From an uncultured Eisenbergiella sp. (lineage in GTDB: Bacteria > Bacillota > Clostridia > Lachnospirales > Lachnospiraceae): DNA of 20,585 nucleotides. Below, piece after piece: positions 8,569-17,379 of the stretch (positions are counted from its first letter, which is position 1; every line of letters begins with the position of its first letter). The position numbers and the translations under genes were made by a program. The notes beneath the pieces were generated by a model. That model ran no database searches. It saw nothing but the letters and a program-made list of their open reading frames with translations, and was not told where the DNA came from. The DNA lies in assembly GCA_948960675.1 (NCBI GenBank), contig CARDPF010000015.1:1-20585 (forward strand). The letters run 5' to 3'.

Positions 8569-10992
8569 TCACATCTCCAGCATATTCACTTCCGTCACGG
8601 GCAGGCTGCGGTCATAGGGCAGCTTCACCGTCTTGATCTCACAGGGCGCAAAGGAAAGTTCCTGCTCCCTGCCCAAAAAGTCCGCTTTCAGCACCGCCCT
8701 GCCGGGGCGTCTGGCCGTCTCGTACATGCGCACGATCACGCCGTCCTTGTCCTCGCCTTCCTTGATGGCACACACCTGTATGTGGTCGCTGTCAAGGGAG
8801 AGGAAGGAACGCTTCTGGGGCTGGGCGCCCTTGTGATAGGTCTCGATGACCGTAAGGGGCCGCACGTTGATCTCCTTTGCCCGTCTGGTAATACCGGACT
8901 CTTTAAAGGAGCCTGCATGGGGCAGCAGGATATAGGTAAATTCCTGTATGCCGTCGTCCACAAACCGGTATTCTGTGCCGGGCTCCAACTCCTTTGGATC
9001 ATGGTGGGCAAAGACGGAATTTTTGAGCACCGTCAGGTTCATCTCGTCGATGTCCATGTTGTAGCTGTATTTGGCGTCGTTGGCAATGGACAGACCGTAC
9101 ATCACTCCCTTTTTGAAATGCTCCCCGGTAAAATCAAACCAAGTCTGGGCGGGTTCCTCCTCCCCGTTGGCGCTCTTTTCAATGTAACCGTAAGGAATTT
9201 CGTAGGAAGGTTTGCGGAAGTTTAGGTTTACCGGATAGCAGACCTTTAACTGGGTACAGGGCTCCCTCCAGTCTACGCGCACCTTCACCTCAATAAAATC
9301 CAGTTCCCGGTACATCCTGAAATCCTGTACCACATAAGACTGGTTGTATTTATATTTCACCCGCACACAGGAACGCACGGGCCCTTCCTCCAGCACCTTC
9401 TTGGATACCAGCTGCATATCCCCCAGCTGCTTATCAAACTTAAATACATTGTGCGCCCAGGTATCGTACTTATCCTCAATTACTTTTAAACGTCCGCCCT
9501 CCCGGCGCAGCACCTCCAAATCCTCTCTCTTGTCATACAGGCTGGAAACATAGCCGGTCTCGTCGTTAAAACAAAGGGCAAAACGGTCGTTTTCCATCCG
9601 GGAAGCCGTGACGGACACAGGCGCAAAGCGGGGTGCATCCTCCACACGCAGATACAGCTTGAACACCTCGTATCCCAGACTTGGCAAATCCGCCACAAAT
9701 AACAGCCGGGACTGGCCGTTGACCGTGGCTTCCGACTGGATACGCTGCGCGCAAAGCACGTTTCCGGACGCGTCGGTCAGCTTGAAATTGTCATCCACAA
9801 GCCCCCGTACCTCCAGGTCCACCGCCATTTTTCCCTCCCATGCATGGGAATTGAATACCACGATGGGCCGCATGGTTACATCCTCTTCAATCTGGATGTC
9901 CCAGGATATCGCCTGAATTGCGTAATTGACGTTTTCCTGCCCGATGGCCATGGCCTGCCCATACAGATAGGAAGCATCGTCGTAAGCGGAAGGAATGCTG
10001 CTGCCCGCCAAAATGTCATGGAACTGGTTGAACAGCACCCCTTTCCACGCCTTTTTAAAATTGTCCGGATAAGGCTGGTTTTCCATCTGCGAAGAAACGG
10101 CGCTCCACATTTCCGCCCGCACCAGTTCATCCTCCGCCCTGCGGTTTTCCCGCTTTACCCGGGAAAGCACGCTATAGCAGCCGCTGGCATGGTGCTGTAA
10201 ATCGCCGATAAAGACGGGATACTCCTTCCCGTTTCCTTTTACCGCGTCAAAAAAGCCTTCCGTGGTTCCCATCTCCATCACCGGCATATCCTCACGGGCA
10301 TTGAGCGCATGGATACTGCGGATGTTCTCCCTCGTAGGGCCGCCGCCGTGGTTTCCCACTCCGTAGAACATCATCAGTTCGTCCTCGCCGTCCTGCAATT
10401 CGCATTTTAACCGGTCGGTATATTTCTCCAAATCCTTTCCCCAGCTGCAATATTCATAGGGAATCCGGTAGGTCATCACCGCAGAGCCATCCATGGATTG
10501 CCACCAGAAAATCCGGCCCGGCAAGCCCTTTTCCAGCGGCATCGGACGCATAAAGACATAATTGTCCAGACCGCTCTTTTTCAAAATCTGCGGCAGGTTT
10601 CCATTGTGCCCAAAGCTGTCCACGTTATACCCCGTGACCGCCATTTTCCCGAACTTCTCCAGAAAGTAACGCTGTCCGTAAAGCCCCTGCCGGACAAAGG
10701 ATTCCCCTGAGGGGATATTGCAGTCCGGCTGGATCCACCAGCCGCCCACCAACTCCAGGCGTCCCTCCTCCACGCGCTTTTTGATCCGCGCAAACATGGC
10801 CGGGTTATTCTTTTCCACCCATTCGTAAAAAGCGGCGGAACTACACGTGAAAATAAAATCCTCCTCCTCGTCCATCCGGTCGAGGGCCGACTGGAAGGTG
10901 GCTTTTGCCTCCTGAAAGCCTTCCTGCCAATTCCAGAGCCACACCGGATCCAGATGCGCGTTGCCGATCATGTGCAGTTTTTTCTCTTTCAT
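8569..10992 (-). CDS. GH38 alpha-mannosidase, short form
   Basis: This 807-residue enzyme belongs to GH38 but begins directly with the catalytic domain: MIGNAHLDPVWLW (His13, Asp15), then VDSFGHNGNLPQIL with nucleophile Asp125, GVGNHGGGPT near 212-220, and FNQFHDILAGSS (His325). These supply the zinc ligands and nucleophile. It lacks the N-terminal domain of the 1062-residue paralogue, and the residues around the nucleophile differ (VDSFGHN versus PDVFGYS), so the two probably have different specificities. Family members of this size act on alpha-mannosyl linkages in bacterial glycan use, including mannosylglycerate-type glycosides for MngB; the substrate cannot be fixed here. It is cytoplasmic by absence of a signal peptide. 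The ATG at 10992 is preceded by AAGGAGAGG. It follows the sulfatase gene by 57 bases, which fits desulfation before or during mannose removal. Confidence 0.92.
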   Translation of the reverse strand: MKEKKLHMIGNAHLDPVWLWNWQEGFQEAKATFQSALDRMDEEEDFIFTCSSAAFYEWVEKNNPAMFARIKKRVEEGRLELVGGWWIQPDCNIPSGESFVRQGLYGQRYFLEKFGKMAVTGYNVDSFGHNGNLPQILKKSGLDNYVFMRPMPLEKGLPGRIFWWQSMDGSAVMTYRIPYEYCSWGKDLEKYTDRLKCELQDGEDELMMFYGVGNHGGGPTRENIRSIHALNAREDMPVMEMGTTEGFFDAVKGNGKEYPVFIGDLQHHASGCYSVLSRVKRENRRAEDELVRAEMWSAVSSQMENQPYPDNFKKAWKGVLFNQFHDILAGSSIPSAYDDASYLYGQAMAIGQENVNYAIQAISWDIQIEEDVTMRPIVVFNSHAWEGKMAVDLEVRGLVDDNFKLTDASGNVLCAQRIQSEATVNGQSRLLFVADLPSLGYEVFKLYLRVEDAPRFAPVSVTASRMENDRFALCFNDETGYVSSLYDKREDLEVLRREGGRLKVIEDKYDTWAHNVFKFDKQLGDMQLVSKKVLEEGPVRSCVRVKYKYNQSYVVQDFRMYRELDFIEVKVRVDWREPCTQLKVCYPVNLNFRKPSYEIPYGYIEKSANGEEEPAQTWFDFTGEHFKKGVMYGLSIANDAKYSYNMDIDEMNLTVLKNSVFAHHDPKELEPGTEYRFVDDGIQEFTYILLPHAGSFKESGITRRAKEINVRPLTVIETYHKGAQPQKRSFLSLDSDHIQVCAIKEGEDKDGVIVRMYETARRPGRAVLKADFLGREQELSFAPCEIKTVKLPYDRSLPVTEVNMLEM

Positions 10993-11049
10993 TTTCCTCT
11001 CCTTTGCCCATTGTCCTATTGAATGACAGACTCAAAATCTCCCTGCAAA

Positions 11050-12486
11050 CTACAAATGCAGCGGTGCCCAAATTGTCTGAATTGCCTGACTGTGATCCAA
11101 TTCCCACATTCTGCGTCTGCGGAACCATTCCAATATCTCTTCATGCTTCCCGTCCGCCGCCAGATTGGACTGCTCCCTGGGGTCACAGGGTTTATGGTAA
11201 AGTTCCTCTACCGGCAAATCAGGCTGTGAAGCGGCAAACCAAAACACATATTTCCATTCTTCCGTCTCCAGCATCTGCCATTTACTGCCTGATTCCGTAA
11301 AGCTATACTCCCGGACACGTTCCGTCTCCCCCCGCACCACCGGAAGCAGGGAGCGGGACGGAATCTGCCCCGAAAATGCCAGTCCCTGTCCTTTCAGGGC
11401 ATCCGCATCTATCCCTGCGCAATCCAAAACAGTAGCGGCAACATCCACCAAGGAAACCGGGGTTTTGCAAATCCTGGCATCCAGATAATCCGGATGCCGG
11501 ATGACCAACGGAATCGTCGAGGACTCCTTCCATGCCACGGCTTTTCCCAGCCGTCCATGATCCCCCAGCATTTCCCCATGGTCGGAGGTAAACATAATCA
11601 CCGTATCTTCCAAAATTCCTTCTTTTTCCAAATAGGAGAAAATCCTGCCGACCTGTGCATCTATCAACCGTATCATCGCCTTATAATTGCGGCGTTTTTT
11701 CCACAAGCCCTCTTTTTGCTCCGGCGTAAGCGGCACGTCCTCTATAAAGTCATCCGCCTCTTCATAGGGAACCTGCTCAATCCATCTTTTCGGCGGATCA
11801 AAGGGCATATGCGGACCGCAAAAAGAAGCAAACAGGTAAAATGGCTTTTCTTTCGGCCTTTTTTCCAAGAACTCCAAGGCACGGTCAGCCGTCACTACAT
11901 CAATATAATCCTCCTCGCGCAGGAAGGTGGGACTTACCGCTTTTTCCCTATGCACAATCCCCTCTTCGCCCTCCAGGCTTTCCTCTATAAAATCCAGATA
12001 TTCTTCCCGCACCCCCAGCTGCTCCAGATGTTTTCCGTAGTCGCAGAAATTGCGTAACATCAGTTGCTTTCCCGCAGATTCCCACAGATCGTCGAAGCCA
12101 AAGCGCTTCATTTCCTCTTTTAACGCGGTCAAATCAAGAACCTTCCCCCTTGGCGTATTTCCCGCCCAGGTTGCCAGATAATGCAGCTTTCCCGCCGCTG
12201 CGGTATAATATCCGTGCTTCTGCAAAACCTGCATAAAAGTCGGAATCGTGGGATCCAGATCACCATACATTGCCAGCGTACCGATCTGGTGTGAATATCT
12301 CCCCGTTATCAGGGAAGTCCGTGCTGGCGCGCAGATCGGATTGCTGCTTTGGCAGCATGAAAATCCGATTCCCTGTGCAATCCGGTCTATGTTGGGAGTC
12401 TCTACTTTGCCGCTCCCGGAATACCCAACATAATCAGCCCTCCATTCATCCGCCATAATGAGAATCACATTTTTTTGCCTTTGCAT
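11050..12486 (-). CDS. Cys-type formylglycine sulfatase, cytoplasmic
   Basis: The 478-residue product is an alkaline-phosphatase-superfamily sulfatase. NVILIMADEWRADYVG supplies the metal-binding Asp13. ICAPARTSLITGR carries the CxPxR maturation motif, with Cys52 the residue converted to formylglycine. GKLHY (Lys100, His102), CGPHMPFDPP (His226) and SDHGEMLGDHG (Asp302, His303), followed by Lys320, complete the usual active-site set. It would remove a sulfate ester from a sugar or other small molecule. The N-terminus has no signal peptide, so both maturation and catalysis should be cytosolic; the required anSME-type maturase gene is not in this window. A phosphonate monoester hydrolase activity is a less likely alternative within the same fold. 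The start is ATG 12486, with GGGGA about eight bases upstream, 14 bases after the aldolase stop. Its position links sulfated imported mannosides to the hydrolases downstream. Confidence 0.88.
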   Translation of the reverse strand: MQRQKNVILIMADEWRADYVGYSGSGKVETPNIDRIAQGIGFSCCQSSNPICAPARTSLITGRYSHQIGTLAMYGDLDPTIPTFMQVLQKHGYYTAAAGKLHYLATWAGNTPRGKVLDLTALKEEMKRFGFDDLWESAGKQLMLRNFCDYGKHLEQLGVREEYLDFIEESLEGEEGIVHREKAVSPTFLREEDYIDVVTADRALEFLEKRPKEKPFYLFASFCGPHMPFDPPKRWIEQVPYEEADDFIEDVPLTPEQKEGLWKKRRNYKAMIRLIDAQVGRIFSYLEKEGILEDTVIMFTSDHGEMLGDHGRLGKAVAWKESSTIPLVIRHPDYLDARICKTPVSLVDVAATVLDCAGIDADALKGQGLAFSGQIPSRSLLPVVRGETERVREYSFTESGSKWQMLETEEWKYVFWFAASQPDLPVEELYHKPCDPREQSNLAADGKHEEILEWFRRRRMWELDHSQAIQTIWAPLHL

Positions 12487-12500
12487 TTTACAGTCCCCAC

Positions 12501-13388
12501 TTATGCCCGGTCTTTGCTCAACAGATAGTTTGTAATCTTATCCTCCACCAAAGCCTGCACGGCATCCCGGGATTTTTCGACCATTTCCTCCGGATATCCG
12601 TTGAGTTCCCCTTCCGTCAGATGTCCTGTGCGGCCAACCACCGCCAGCATCGCCAGTTCCAAATCGGTGGCAATGTTTACTTTGCTGACACCGCCCCCGG
12701 GAAGCTGCGCCGCCTTCACCACCATCTCGCTGGGGACGCCGGAGCCGCCGTGCAGCACCAACGGCACATCCGTAAGCTTATTGATCTGCTCCAGCCTTGC
12801 ATAGTCCACCTTGGGCTGGCGGACGGTATAAACGCCGTGGGCCGTACCCACGGAAACTGCCAGACAGTCCACGCCGGTACGGCGCACGAATTCGGCCGCC
12901 TCCTGCGGGTCTGTGTAAAGTTCCTCGTCCTTATCCGTCTCCACAAAATCCGTGGTGCCGATCTTTCCAAGTTCTGCCTCCACGGTCACTTTGACCGGAT
13001 GCGCCATATCAACCACCTTTTGGGTGACTTTGACATTTTCGTCAAAGCTTAATTCCGACGCATCAATCATGACGGAGGTAAAACCTGCGTCGATGGCCTC
13101 CCGTATCACATCCAGCGTCTTTGTATGATCCAGATGCAGCGCCAGCGGCACTTTGGGATCCAGTTCCTTTACCACCCGGTAAAACTCATCCGCAAATTCC
13201 TTCACCCCTACCTTGTGGCGGATCACTTCCTTTTCGGAAAGCTGTACGATCGCCGGGGAATGGGTTTGCATGGCGGCGCGGACGATGGGCGCAATCAGCT
13301 TGGTGTAACGCGCGGAAAACGATCCCACTGCATACCCCTTTTCCTTCGCATCCTTCAATAATTCGGTCAGATTCTGTACGTTTGCCAT
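12501..13388 (-). CDS. Class II (zinc) ketose-bisphosphate aldolase, FBA/GatY-like
   Basis: The 295-residue product has the length and motifs of the class II fructose/tagatose-bisphosphate aldolase family. LHLDHTKT (Asp87 catalytic, His88 zinc ligand), a VEAELG glutamate near 139, GTAHGVY (His184) and LHGGSGVP (His213) form the zinc site. KVNIATDLE (Asn238, Asp242) binds the phosphate of the DHAP end. It would split a phosphorylated ketose into DHAP plus an aldehyde or aldehyde phosphate in the cytosol. Sequence alone does not separate fructose-, tagatose- and other ketose-phosphate specificities. Since fructose-bisphosphate aldolase is normally encoded elsewhere as a housekeeping gene, a dedicated copy in this operon implies an operon-specific sugar phosphate, probably made by the adjacent kinase(s). 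The ATG at 13388 is chosen because GGAGGAG lies five bases upstream; an upstream in-frame start at 13418 overlaps the kinase stop and lacks such a site. Confidence 0.9.
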   Translation of the reverse strand: MANVQNLTELLKDAKEKGYAVGSFSARYTKLIAPIVRAAMQTHSPAIVQLSEKEVIRHKVGVKEFADEFYRVVKELDPKVPLALHLDHTKTLDVIREAIDAGFTSVMIDASELSFDENVKVTQKVVDMAHPVKVTVEAELGKIGTTDFVETDKDEELYTDPQEAAEFVRRTGVDCLAVSVGTAHGVYTVRQPKVDYARLEQINKLTDVPLVLHGGSGVPSEMVVKAAQLPGGGVSKVNIATDLELAMLAVVGRTGHLTEGELNGYPEEMVEKSRDAVQALVEDKITNYLLSKDRA

Positions 13389-13414
13389 TTTTTCTCCTCC
13401 ATTATAAAATGATG

Positions 13415-14884
13415 TCACATTTCATTCCTATCATAATACTTTCGCAATACTTCCACAAGCGGCAGATAGTTCTTTGTAAAGACCCGCCTGTAAGCGTCCG
13501 CCGTCCCCTTCTTTGGCTGATAGCACTCACCCGGCGGCAGCGCCGTACGCAAAAATTGGATATCTACGTCTCGTCCTATGTTTTTTTTGTAAAAGAGGGC
13601 CGCCGCGCCGCACAGCGTGGCCTCTCCTTGCCTGGGAACCTTTACGTTCCGGTTTAATATATCCGCTTTGATCTGCATCAGCGCCCGGTTTTTCACCGCT
13701 CCCCCGGCACAGACCAAATCCTTATTTTCCGTTCCATGAACCGTATCCAGCAGGGAAAGAACCCATGCCGCCTGATACTGAATCCCCTCCATGACAGCCT
13801 TGCACACACGCATACCGTCATCCGTTTCCCCAAATCCCAAAAGCGCCCCCCGCATGGAGCCTTCATACCAGGGACTGCCCATCCCCGTCAGGTAGGGGAA
13901 GTAAAGAAGCCCTGTTGGCCCGCTTTCCCACGCCTGCGTGCGCCCGTTTAACTCCTCATAGGAAAGCGGGGACAGTTGCAGGGTTTTGCGGAACCACTCC
14001 AGCGAATGGCCGGAGGAGGGCACACTGGCCATATAAAACCACCCGCCGTCCACAAAAGGGCCGTACAGCGCCCCGGCCTTTGCATCAAAGCCACCTTCCG
14101 GCAGGACTTTGACACGCCCCACATAGGTCTCCGAAGTTCCCATGCTGTCGCAAATGCCCTCCGGCTCTTCCCGTAAAAGACCGAAAGCGGCACAGACATG
14201 GTCGTGCCCTGCCACCGCCACCGGGATTTTTCCTTCCTCCCGATTCCAAATGCCTGCCGCTTTTCCCGAAGGAACCACCTCCGGAAAATTGGAAGGCGAA
14301 AGCCTGTGTTCTGCCAGCCATTCCCGGTCCCAGCACCCCTCCGCAATATTATACGCATAGGTCCTGGCGGCAAAGGAAGGATCCGTGACAAACCGCCCCG
14401 TCAGCTTCCACGCCACATAGTCGCACATGGAAAGCCAGACGGCGTTCTCCCTTTTTGGGCCGCCATGCTCCAGCAGCCAGATAAATTTGTAAATACCGTA
14501 TTTGAAGCTGTTATGCAGACCGGTTTTTGCAAACCGGCCTGCTTCCTTTTCTTCTCCCATGCCGGCCGCCAAACCGGCCGTGCGTTTTTCAAACCAGGGC
14601 AGGATCTGTGTGGCCTCACACCCGCTGCTGCGGTCCACAATCAGCCCTGCCTCAGCCATGCCTGTAATGCTGACGCCGTCCGGCAGCCCGTATCCCGCAT
14701 GGCAGTGGGCTTCCAATTGTCCGGACACGATACGCCAGATTTCTTCCGGACGGTACACGCTGCCATACGCATCGGTATCCAGGGGGGTTTGTGCTTTTTC
14801 CTCCCGCAGAATCGTGCCGTCGGCTGCAAAGAGGATGGATTTTATATGAGTCGTGCCGACATCCACGCCGATGATCGTATGCAT
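13415..14884 (-). CDS. FGGY-family carbohydrate kinase
   Basis: The 489-residue product is an FGGY (xylulokinase/gluconokinase/glycerol kinase) family sugar kinase. The N-terminal phosphate-binding loop IIGVDVGTTHIKS is at residues 4-16, the catalytic base lies in VAGHDHVCAAFG (Asp228), and the C-terminal ATP domain has CAGGAVKNRALMQIKADI. Such kinases phosphorylate pentuloses, hexuloses, polyols or sugar acids; RhaB and FucK act at C1 of ketoses, which would suit a downstream aldolase. The real substrate is not evident. The start ATG at 14884 follows GGAGG by six bases; an upstream ATG at 14908 has no such site. It is 25 bases after the racemase-like gene and 26 bases before the aldolase gene, so the kinase and aldolase are probably consecutive steps. 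Confidence 0.88.
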   Translation of the reverse strand: MHTIIGVDVGTTHIKSILFAADGTILREEKAQTPLDTDAYGSVYRPEEIWRIVSGQLEAHCHAGYGLPDGVSITGMAEAGLIVDRSSGCEATQILPWFEKRTAGLAAGMGEEKEAGRFAKTGLHNSFKYGIYKFIWLLEHGGPKRENAVWLSMCDYVAWKLTGRFVTDPSFAARTYAYNIAEGCWDREWLAEHRLSPSNFPEVVPSGKAAGIWNREEGKIPVAVAGHDHVCAAFGLLREEPEGICDSMGTSETYVGRVKVLPEGGFDAKAGALYGPFVDGGWFYMASVPSSGHSLEWFRKTLQLSPLSYEELNGRTQAWESGPTGLLYFPYLTGMGSPWYEGSMRGALLGFGETDDGMRVCKAVMEGIQYQAAWVLSLLDTVHGTENKDLVCAGGAVKNRALMQIKADILNRNVKVPRQGEATLCGAAALFYKKNIGRDVDIQFLRTALPPGECYQPKKGTADAYRRVFTKNYLPLVEVLRKYYDRNEM

Positions 14885-14909
14885 GTGTTGCCTCCGTTTC
14901 CTTATCATC

Positions 14910-15560
14910 TTAGATTCCTAAATCTTGTTTCAGCTTTTCGATGCCAAGTCTTGGACTGGTCAAAATTTTGGACGCCGCCTCCCCGGAAGCATCCACGGCG
15001 GATGCCATGGAGGCCTGCGCCAGCACGACCACGTCGGACTTAGGCGCCCACTGTGACACAGCCTTGCGGATTTTGTCGTCATGCACGTCCTTTTGACCGT
15101 CCATCAGCGCCTCGTAAGCGCCCTCCACCAAAACCGTATTCACTTCTACTTCCCTGCCCAGACGCTTTGCCATGCGCCGTATCAAATCCACGGTGGGCTC
15201 CAGCGTGGACGAAAGGGTTGCAAATACGCTGACCGTACCGGCCTGTTCCACCGCCTGTCTGCACATCGCCTCGTCGATCCGGTATACCGGGATCCCCAGC
15301 GTCCGGTCCGCCTCCTCTGCAAACGCCCCCACCGTGGAACAGGCGGAAAGCACGGCGTCCACACCCAGCTGGCAGAGGGTGCGCGCATAGGAAATCCAGC
15401 GCTCCCGCACAAAATCCACCCTGTGCCCGGTACGCATATCGCCCAAAATAGAGTCGTCCAGAAAGTTCACTATCTCCACATCGCCGATGATCTCTTTGAC
15501 CAGTGCATTAAGGCTGGCAACCGTGGCGGGCGTGGTGTGAATGATTCCGATTTTTTTCAT
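14910..15560 (-). CDS. Asp/Glu/hydantoin racemase-superfamily protein lacking the second catalytic Cys
   Basis: The 216-residue product has the two-lobed Asp/Glu racemase fold pattern: an N-terminal strand MKKIGIIHTTPAT, a first active-site loop LSACSTVGAF with Cys74, and a C-terminal strand DVVVLAQASMAS where the second cysteine of racemases is expected. At that point the sequence reads AQAS (about 181-184), so a two-base Cys/Cys racemase mechanism is unlikely. Superfamily members with a single active Cys include arylmalonate decarboxylase, so decarboxylase, isomerase, lyase or a ligand-binding role should be considered. It would be cytosolic. AAGGAGAACGGGTT precedes the ATG at 15560, 12 bases after the permease gene. 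Its position between transport and kinase genes suggests an early step, or a substrate-adjusting one, in the sugar route. I do not recognise a specific function. Confidence 0.72.
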   Translation of the reverse strand: MKKIGIIHTTPATVASLNALVKEIIGDVEIVNFLDDSILGDMRTGHRVDFVRERWISYARTLCQLGVDAVLSACSTVGAFAEEADRTLGIPVYRIDEAMCRQAVEQAGTVSVFATLSSTLEPTVDLIRRMAKRLGREVEVNTVLVEGAYEALMDGQKDVHDDKIRKAVSQWAPKSDVVVLAQASMASAVDASGEAASKILTSPRLGIEKLKQDLGI

Positions 15561-15572
15561 AACCCGTTCTCC

Positions 15573-16403
15573 TTATTTCACTGCGCCGCCCACGTTCATG
15601 CCCTCAATAAAGTAATTCTGGAAGCAGAAGAACAACACCAGAATCGGGATCATGGACAAGAAGGATACCGCCATCAGATAGTTCCAGTCCGTCGTAGCCT
15701 GCCCTTTGAATACCTGCAGGCCCAGCTGCAGCGTATATTTCGTCCTGTCGCTCAAGTAAAGCAGCGGCCCCTGGAAATCGCCCCAGGAACCCTTGAAGTT
15801 GATCAGGGCCACCGTAGCCATGACCGGCTTCACCAAAGGCATCATCAGTTTGCCCCAAATGTAGAAATGACCGGCTCCGTCCACCCGGGCCGCCTCGGAC
15901 AACTCGTTGGGTATGGTACGGTAAAACTGCCGCATCATGAAAATATGGAAAGCGTTGCCAAAAAAAGACGGTACGATCAGCGGCAGATACGTATCCACCC
16001 AATGCAATTTGGAGAAGATAACATAGGTGGGCACCAGGGTGACAAACCCCGGAATCATCATCGTCGCCAATACAATGTTAAACAAAAAATCCCTTCCCTT
16101 GAAATCAATCTTGGCAAAGCCATACGCGATAAAGGAATTGGAAAAAACGCCACCGACAATCGTAAAGAAAACGATAATGAGCGTATTGCAGGTATACCTC
16201 GTAAACGGCGCCTTGCTCCAGGCAATCGCAAAATTCTCAAACAGCGGTTTCTCCGGTAAAAGCGTCGGCGGATAGGCCGCCACCTCCGGCGCAGATTTCA
16301 GCGCCGTGCAGATCATCCACGCAATAGGGGCAAGGATTGTTAACGCCCCCAGACAGAGCACGATAAACAGAATGATATCGCTAATTCTTTTCTTCTTAGT
16401 CAT
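15573..16403 (-). CDS. ABC sugar transporter permease, MalG/CUT1 type
   Basis: The 276-residue protein is an inner-membrane permease of the CUT1 carbohydrate ABC importers. About six hydrophobic segments are visible: one at the N-terminus (IILFIVLCLGALTILAPIAW), others around residues 70-95, 107-130, 137-155, 195-205, and a last one near 240-265. The EAA loop, SEAARVDGAGHFYIWGKLMMP (about 168-188), contacts the ATPase. The ATG at 16403 is chosen because AGGAGG lies nine bases upstream; an ATG at 16421 would place the start before that site. Its first eight bases overlap the end of the upstream permease gene, indicating translational coupling. It pairs with the MalF-like subunit and the lipoprotein. 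No ATPase gene is present, so a shared MsmX/MsmK-type ATPase encoded elsewhere is expected. Confidence 0.94.
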   Translation of the reverse strand: MTKKKRISDIILFIVLCLGALTILAPIAWMICTALKSAPEVAAYPPTLLPEKPLFENFAIAWSKAPFTRYTCNTLIIVFFTIVGGVFSNSFIAYGFAKIDFKGRDFLFNIVLATMMIPGFVTLVPTYVIFSKLHWVDTYLPLIVPSFFGNAFHIFMMRQFYRTIPNELSEAARVDGAGHFYIWGKLMMPLVKPVMATVALINFKGSWGDFQGPLLYLSDRTKYTLQLGLQVFKGQATTDWNYLMAVSFLSMIPILVLFFCFQNYFIEGMNVGGAVK

Positions 16404-17322
16404 TGCTGCCGTCCTCCTCATATACCCATTTCTTGGACACCTTTTGGTTGATTAACGTCATAATCATGACCAAAGCAAACAAAAACCAACACATTGCGTT
16501 TGCGTAACCGGTCTTGAAGTTCTTAAACGCCTGATTCCACAAATGCAGATTGTAAAACAGCAAAGAACCCGCTGGCTTGCCGTCGCCACCGGAGAAAATA
16601 TATCCCTCCTGGAATACCTGAAACGCACCGATAATACCGATTGTCAGGTTATAAAATATGATCGGGGAAAGCAGCGGAACCGTGATCTTTGTAAACTTTT
16701 TCAGACCGCTGGCCCCATCCAGGGAAGCAGCCTCATAGTAATCCTGCGGAATACTCTGCAGCCTTGCCAAATACAAAAGCATCTGACCGCCCAACCCCCA
16801 CAAATGCATCAGGACAATGGCCGGTTTTGTCCAGTTGGGATCCGTCAGCCATGCGGGGCCTTTGATTCCGATCAGTGCCAGGGCGCTGTTTACAATTCCG
16901 TTGGACGGATTTAGCAAAAGCATCCAGAGGAAATAAGTGCCCACGCCAACCATGATGGACGGCAGATAATAGATCGTCCGAAACGTGCGCAGGCCGAAAA
17001 TGGATTTGTTCAATATCACTGCCACGATGACGCCCCCCGCCGTGATAAGCGGAATGTTCATAATGGCATAGACGGCCGTGTTCCCAAGCGCTTTCCAGAA
17101 CAGCTGGTCCTTGGTGAACATATGGGTATAGTTTTTCAGACCGACAAAATCAATCTTAAGCATATTGTAATCCGCAAAGCTGGTGATAAAGGAAAAAACC
17201 ATGGGTCCCAGCGTGAACGCCAGCAGACCGACCAGCCAGGGCAGTATGAAAATGTAGCCGTATACATTCTCCCTTCCCTGCCGCTTTTTGATACCAAGTT
17301 TTGTTAATATCGCACCGAACAT
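16396..17322 (-). CDS. ABC sugar transporter permease, MalF/LplB type
   Basis: The 308-residue membrane protein is the first permease of the CUT1 importer. It has a short basic N-terminus (KKRQGRENVYG), a first membrane segment at about 22-45, further segments near 80-105, 118-138, 168-186, 225-245 and 280-298, and an EAA loop DYYEAASLDGASGLKKF at 194-210. It forms the translocation channel with the MalG-like subunit and takes cargo from the lipoprotein encoded just upstream. AAGGAAGGG lies four bases before the ATG at 17322. A terminator hairpin lies between this gene and the binding-protein gene, so it should be made in smaller amounts than the binding protein. Substrate cannot be read from the permease, though the operon points to mannose-containing oligosaccharides. 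Confidence 0.94.
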   Translation of the reverse strand: MFGAILTKLGIKKRQGRENVYGYIFILPWLVGLLAFTLGPMVFSFITSFADYNMLKIDFVGLKNYTHMFTKDQLFWKALGNTAVYAIMNIPLITAGGVIVAVILNKSIFGLRTFRTIYYLPSIMVGVGTYFLWMLLLNPSNGIVNSALALIGIKGPAWLTDPNWTKPAIVLMHLWGLGGQMLLYLARLQSIPQDYYEAASLDGASGLKKFTKITVPLLSPIIFYNLTIGIIGAFQVFQEGYIFSGGDGKPAGSLLFYNLHLWNQAFKNFKTGYANAMCWFLFALVMIMTLINQKVSKKWVYEEDGSND

Positions 17323-17379
17323 AACACCCTTCCTTCCGTTTTTCTCAAAAAAGTGTGCGCATAACGTGCGCCCTGTGGT

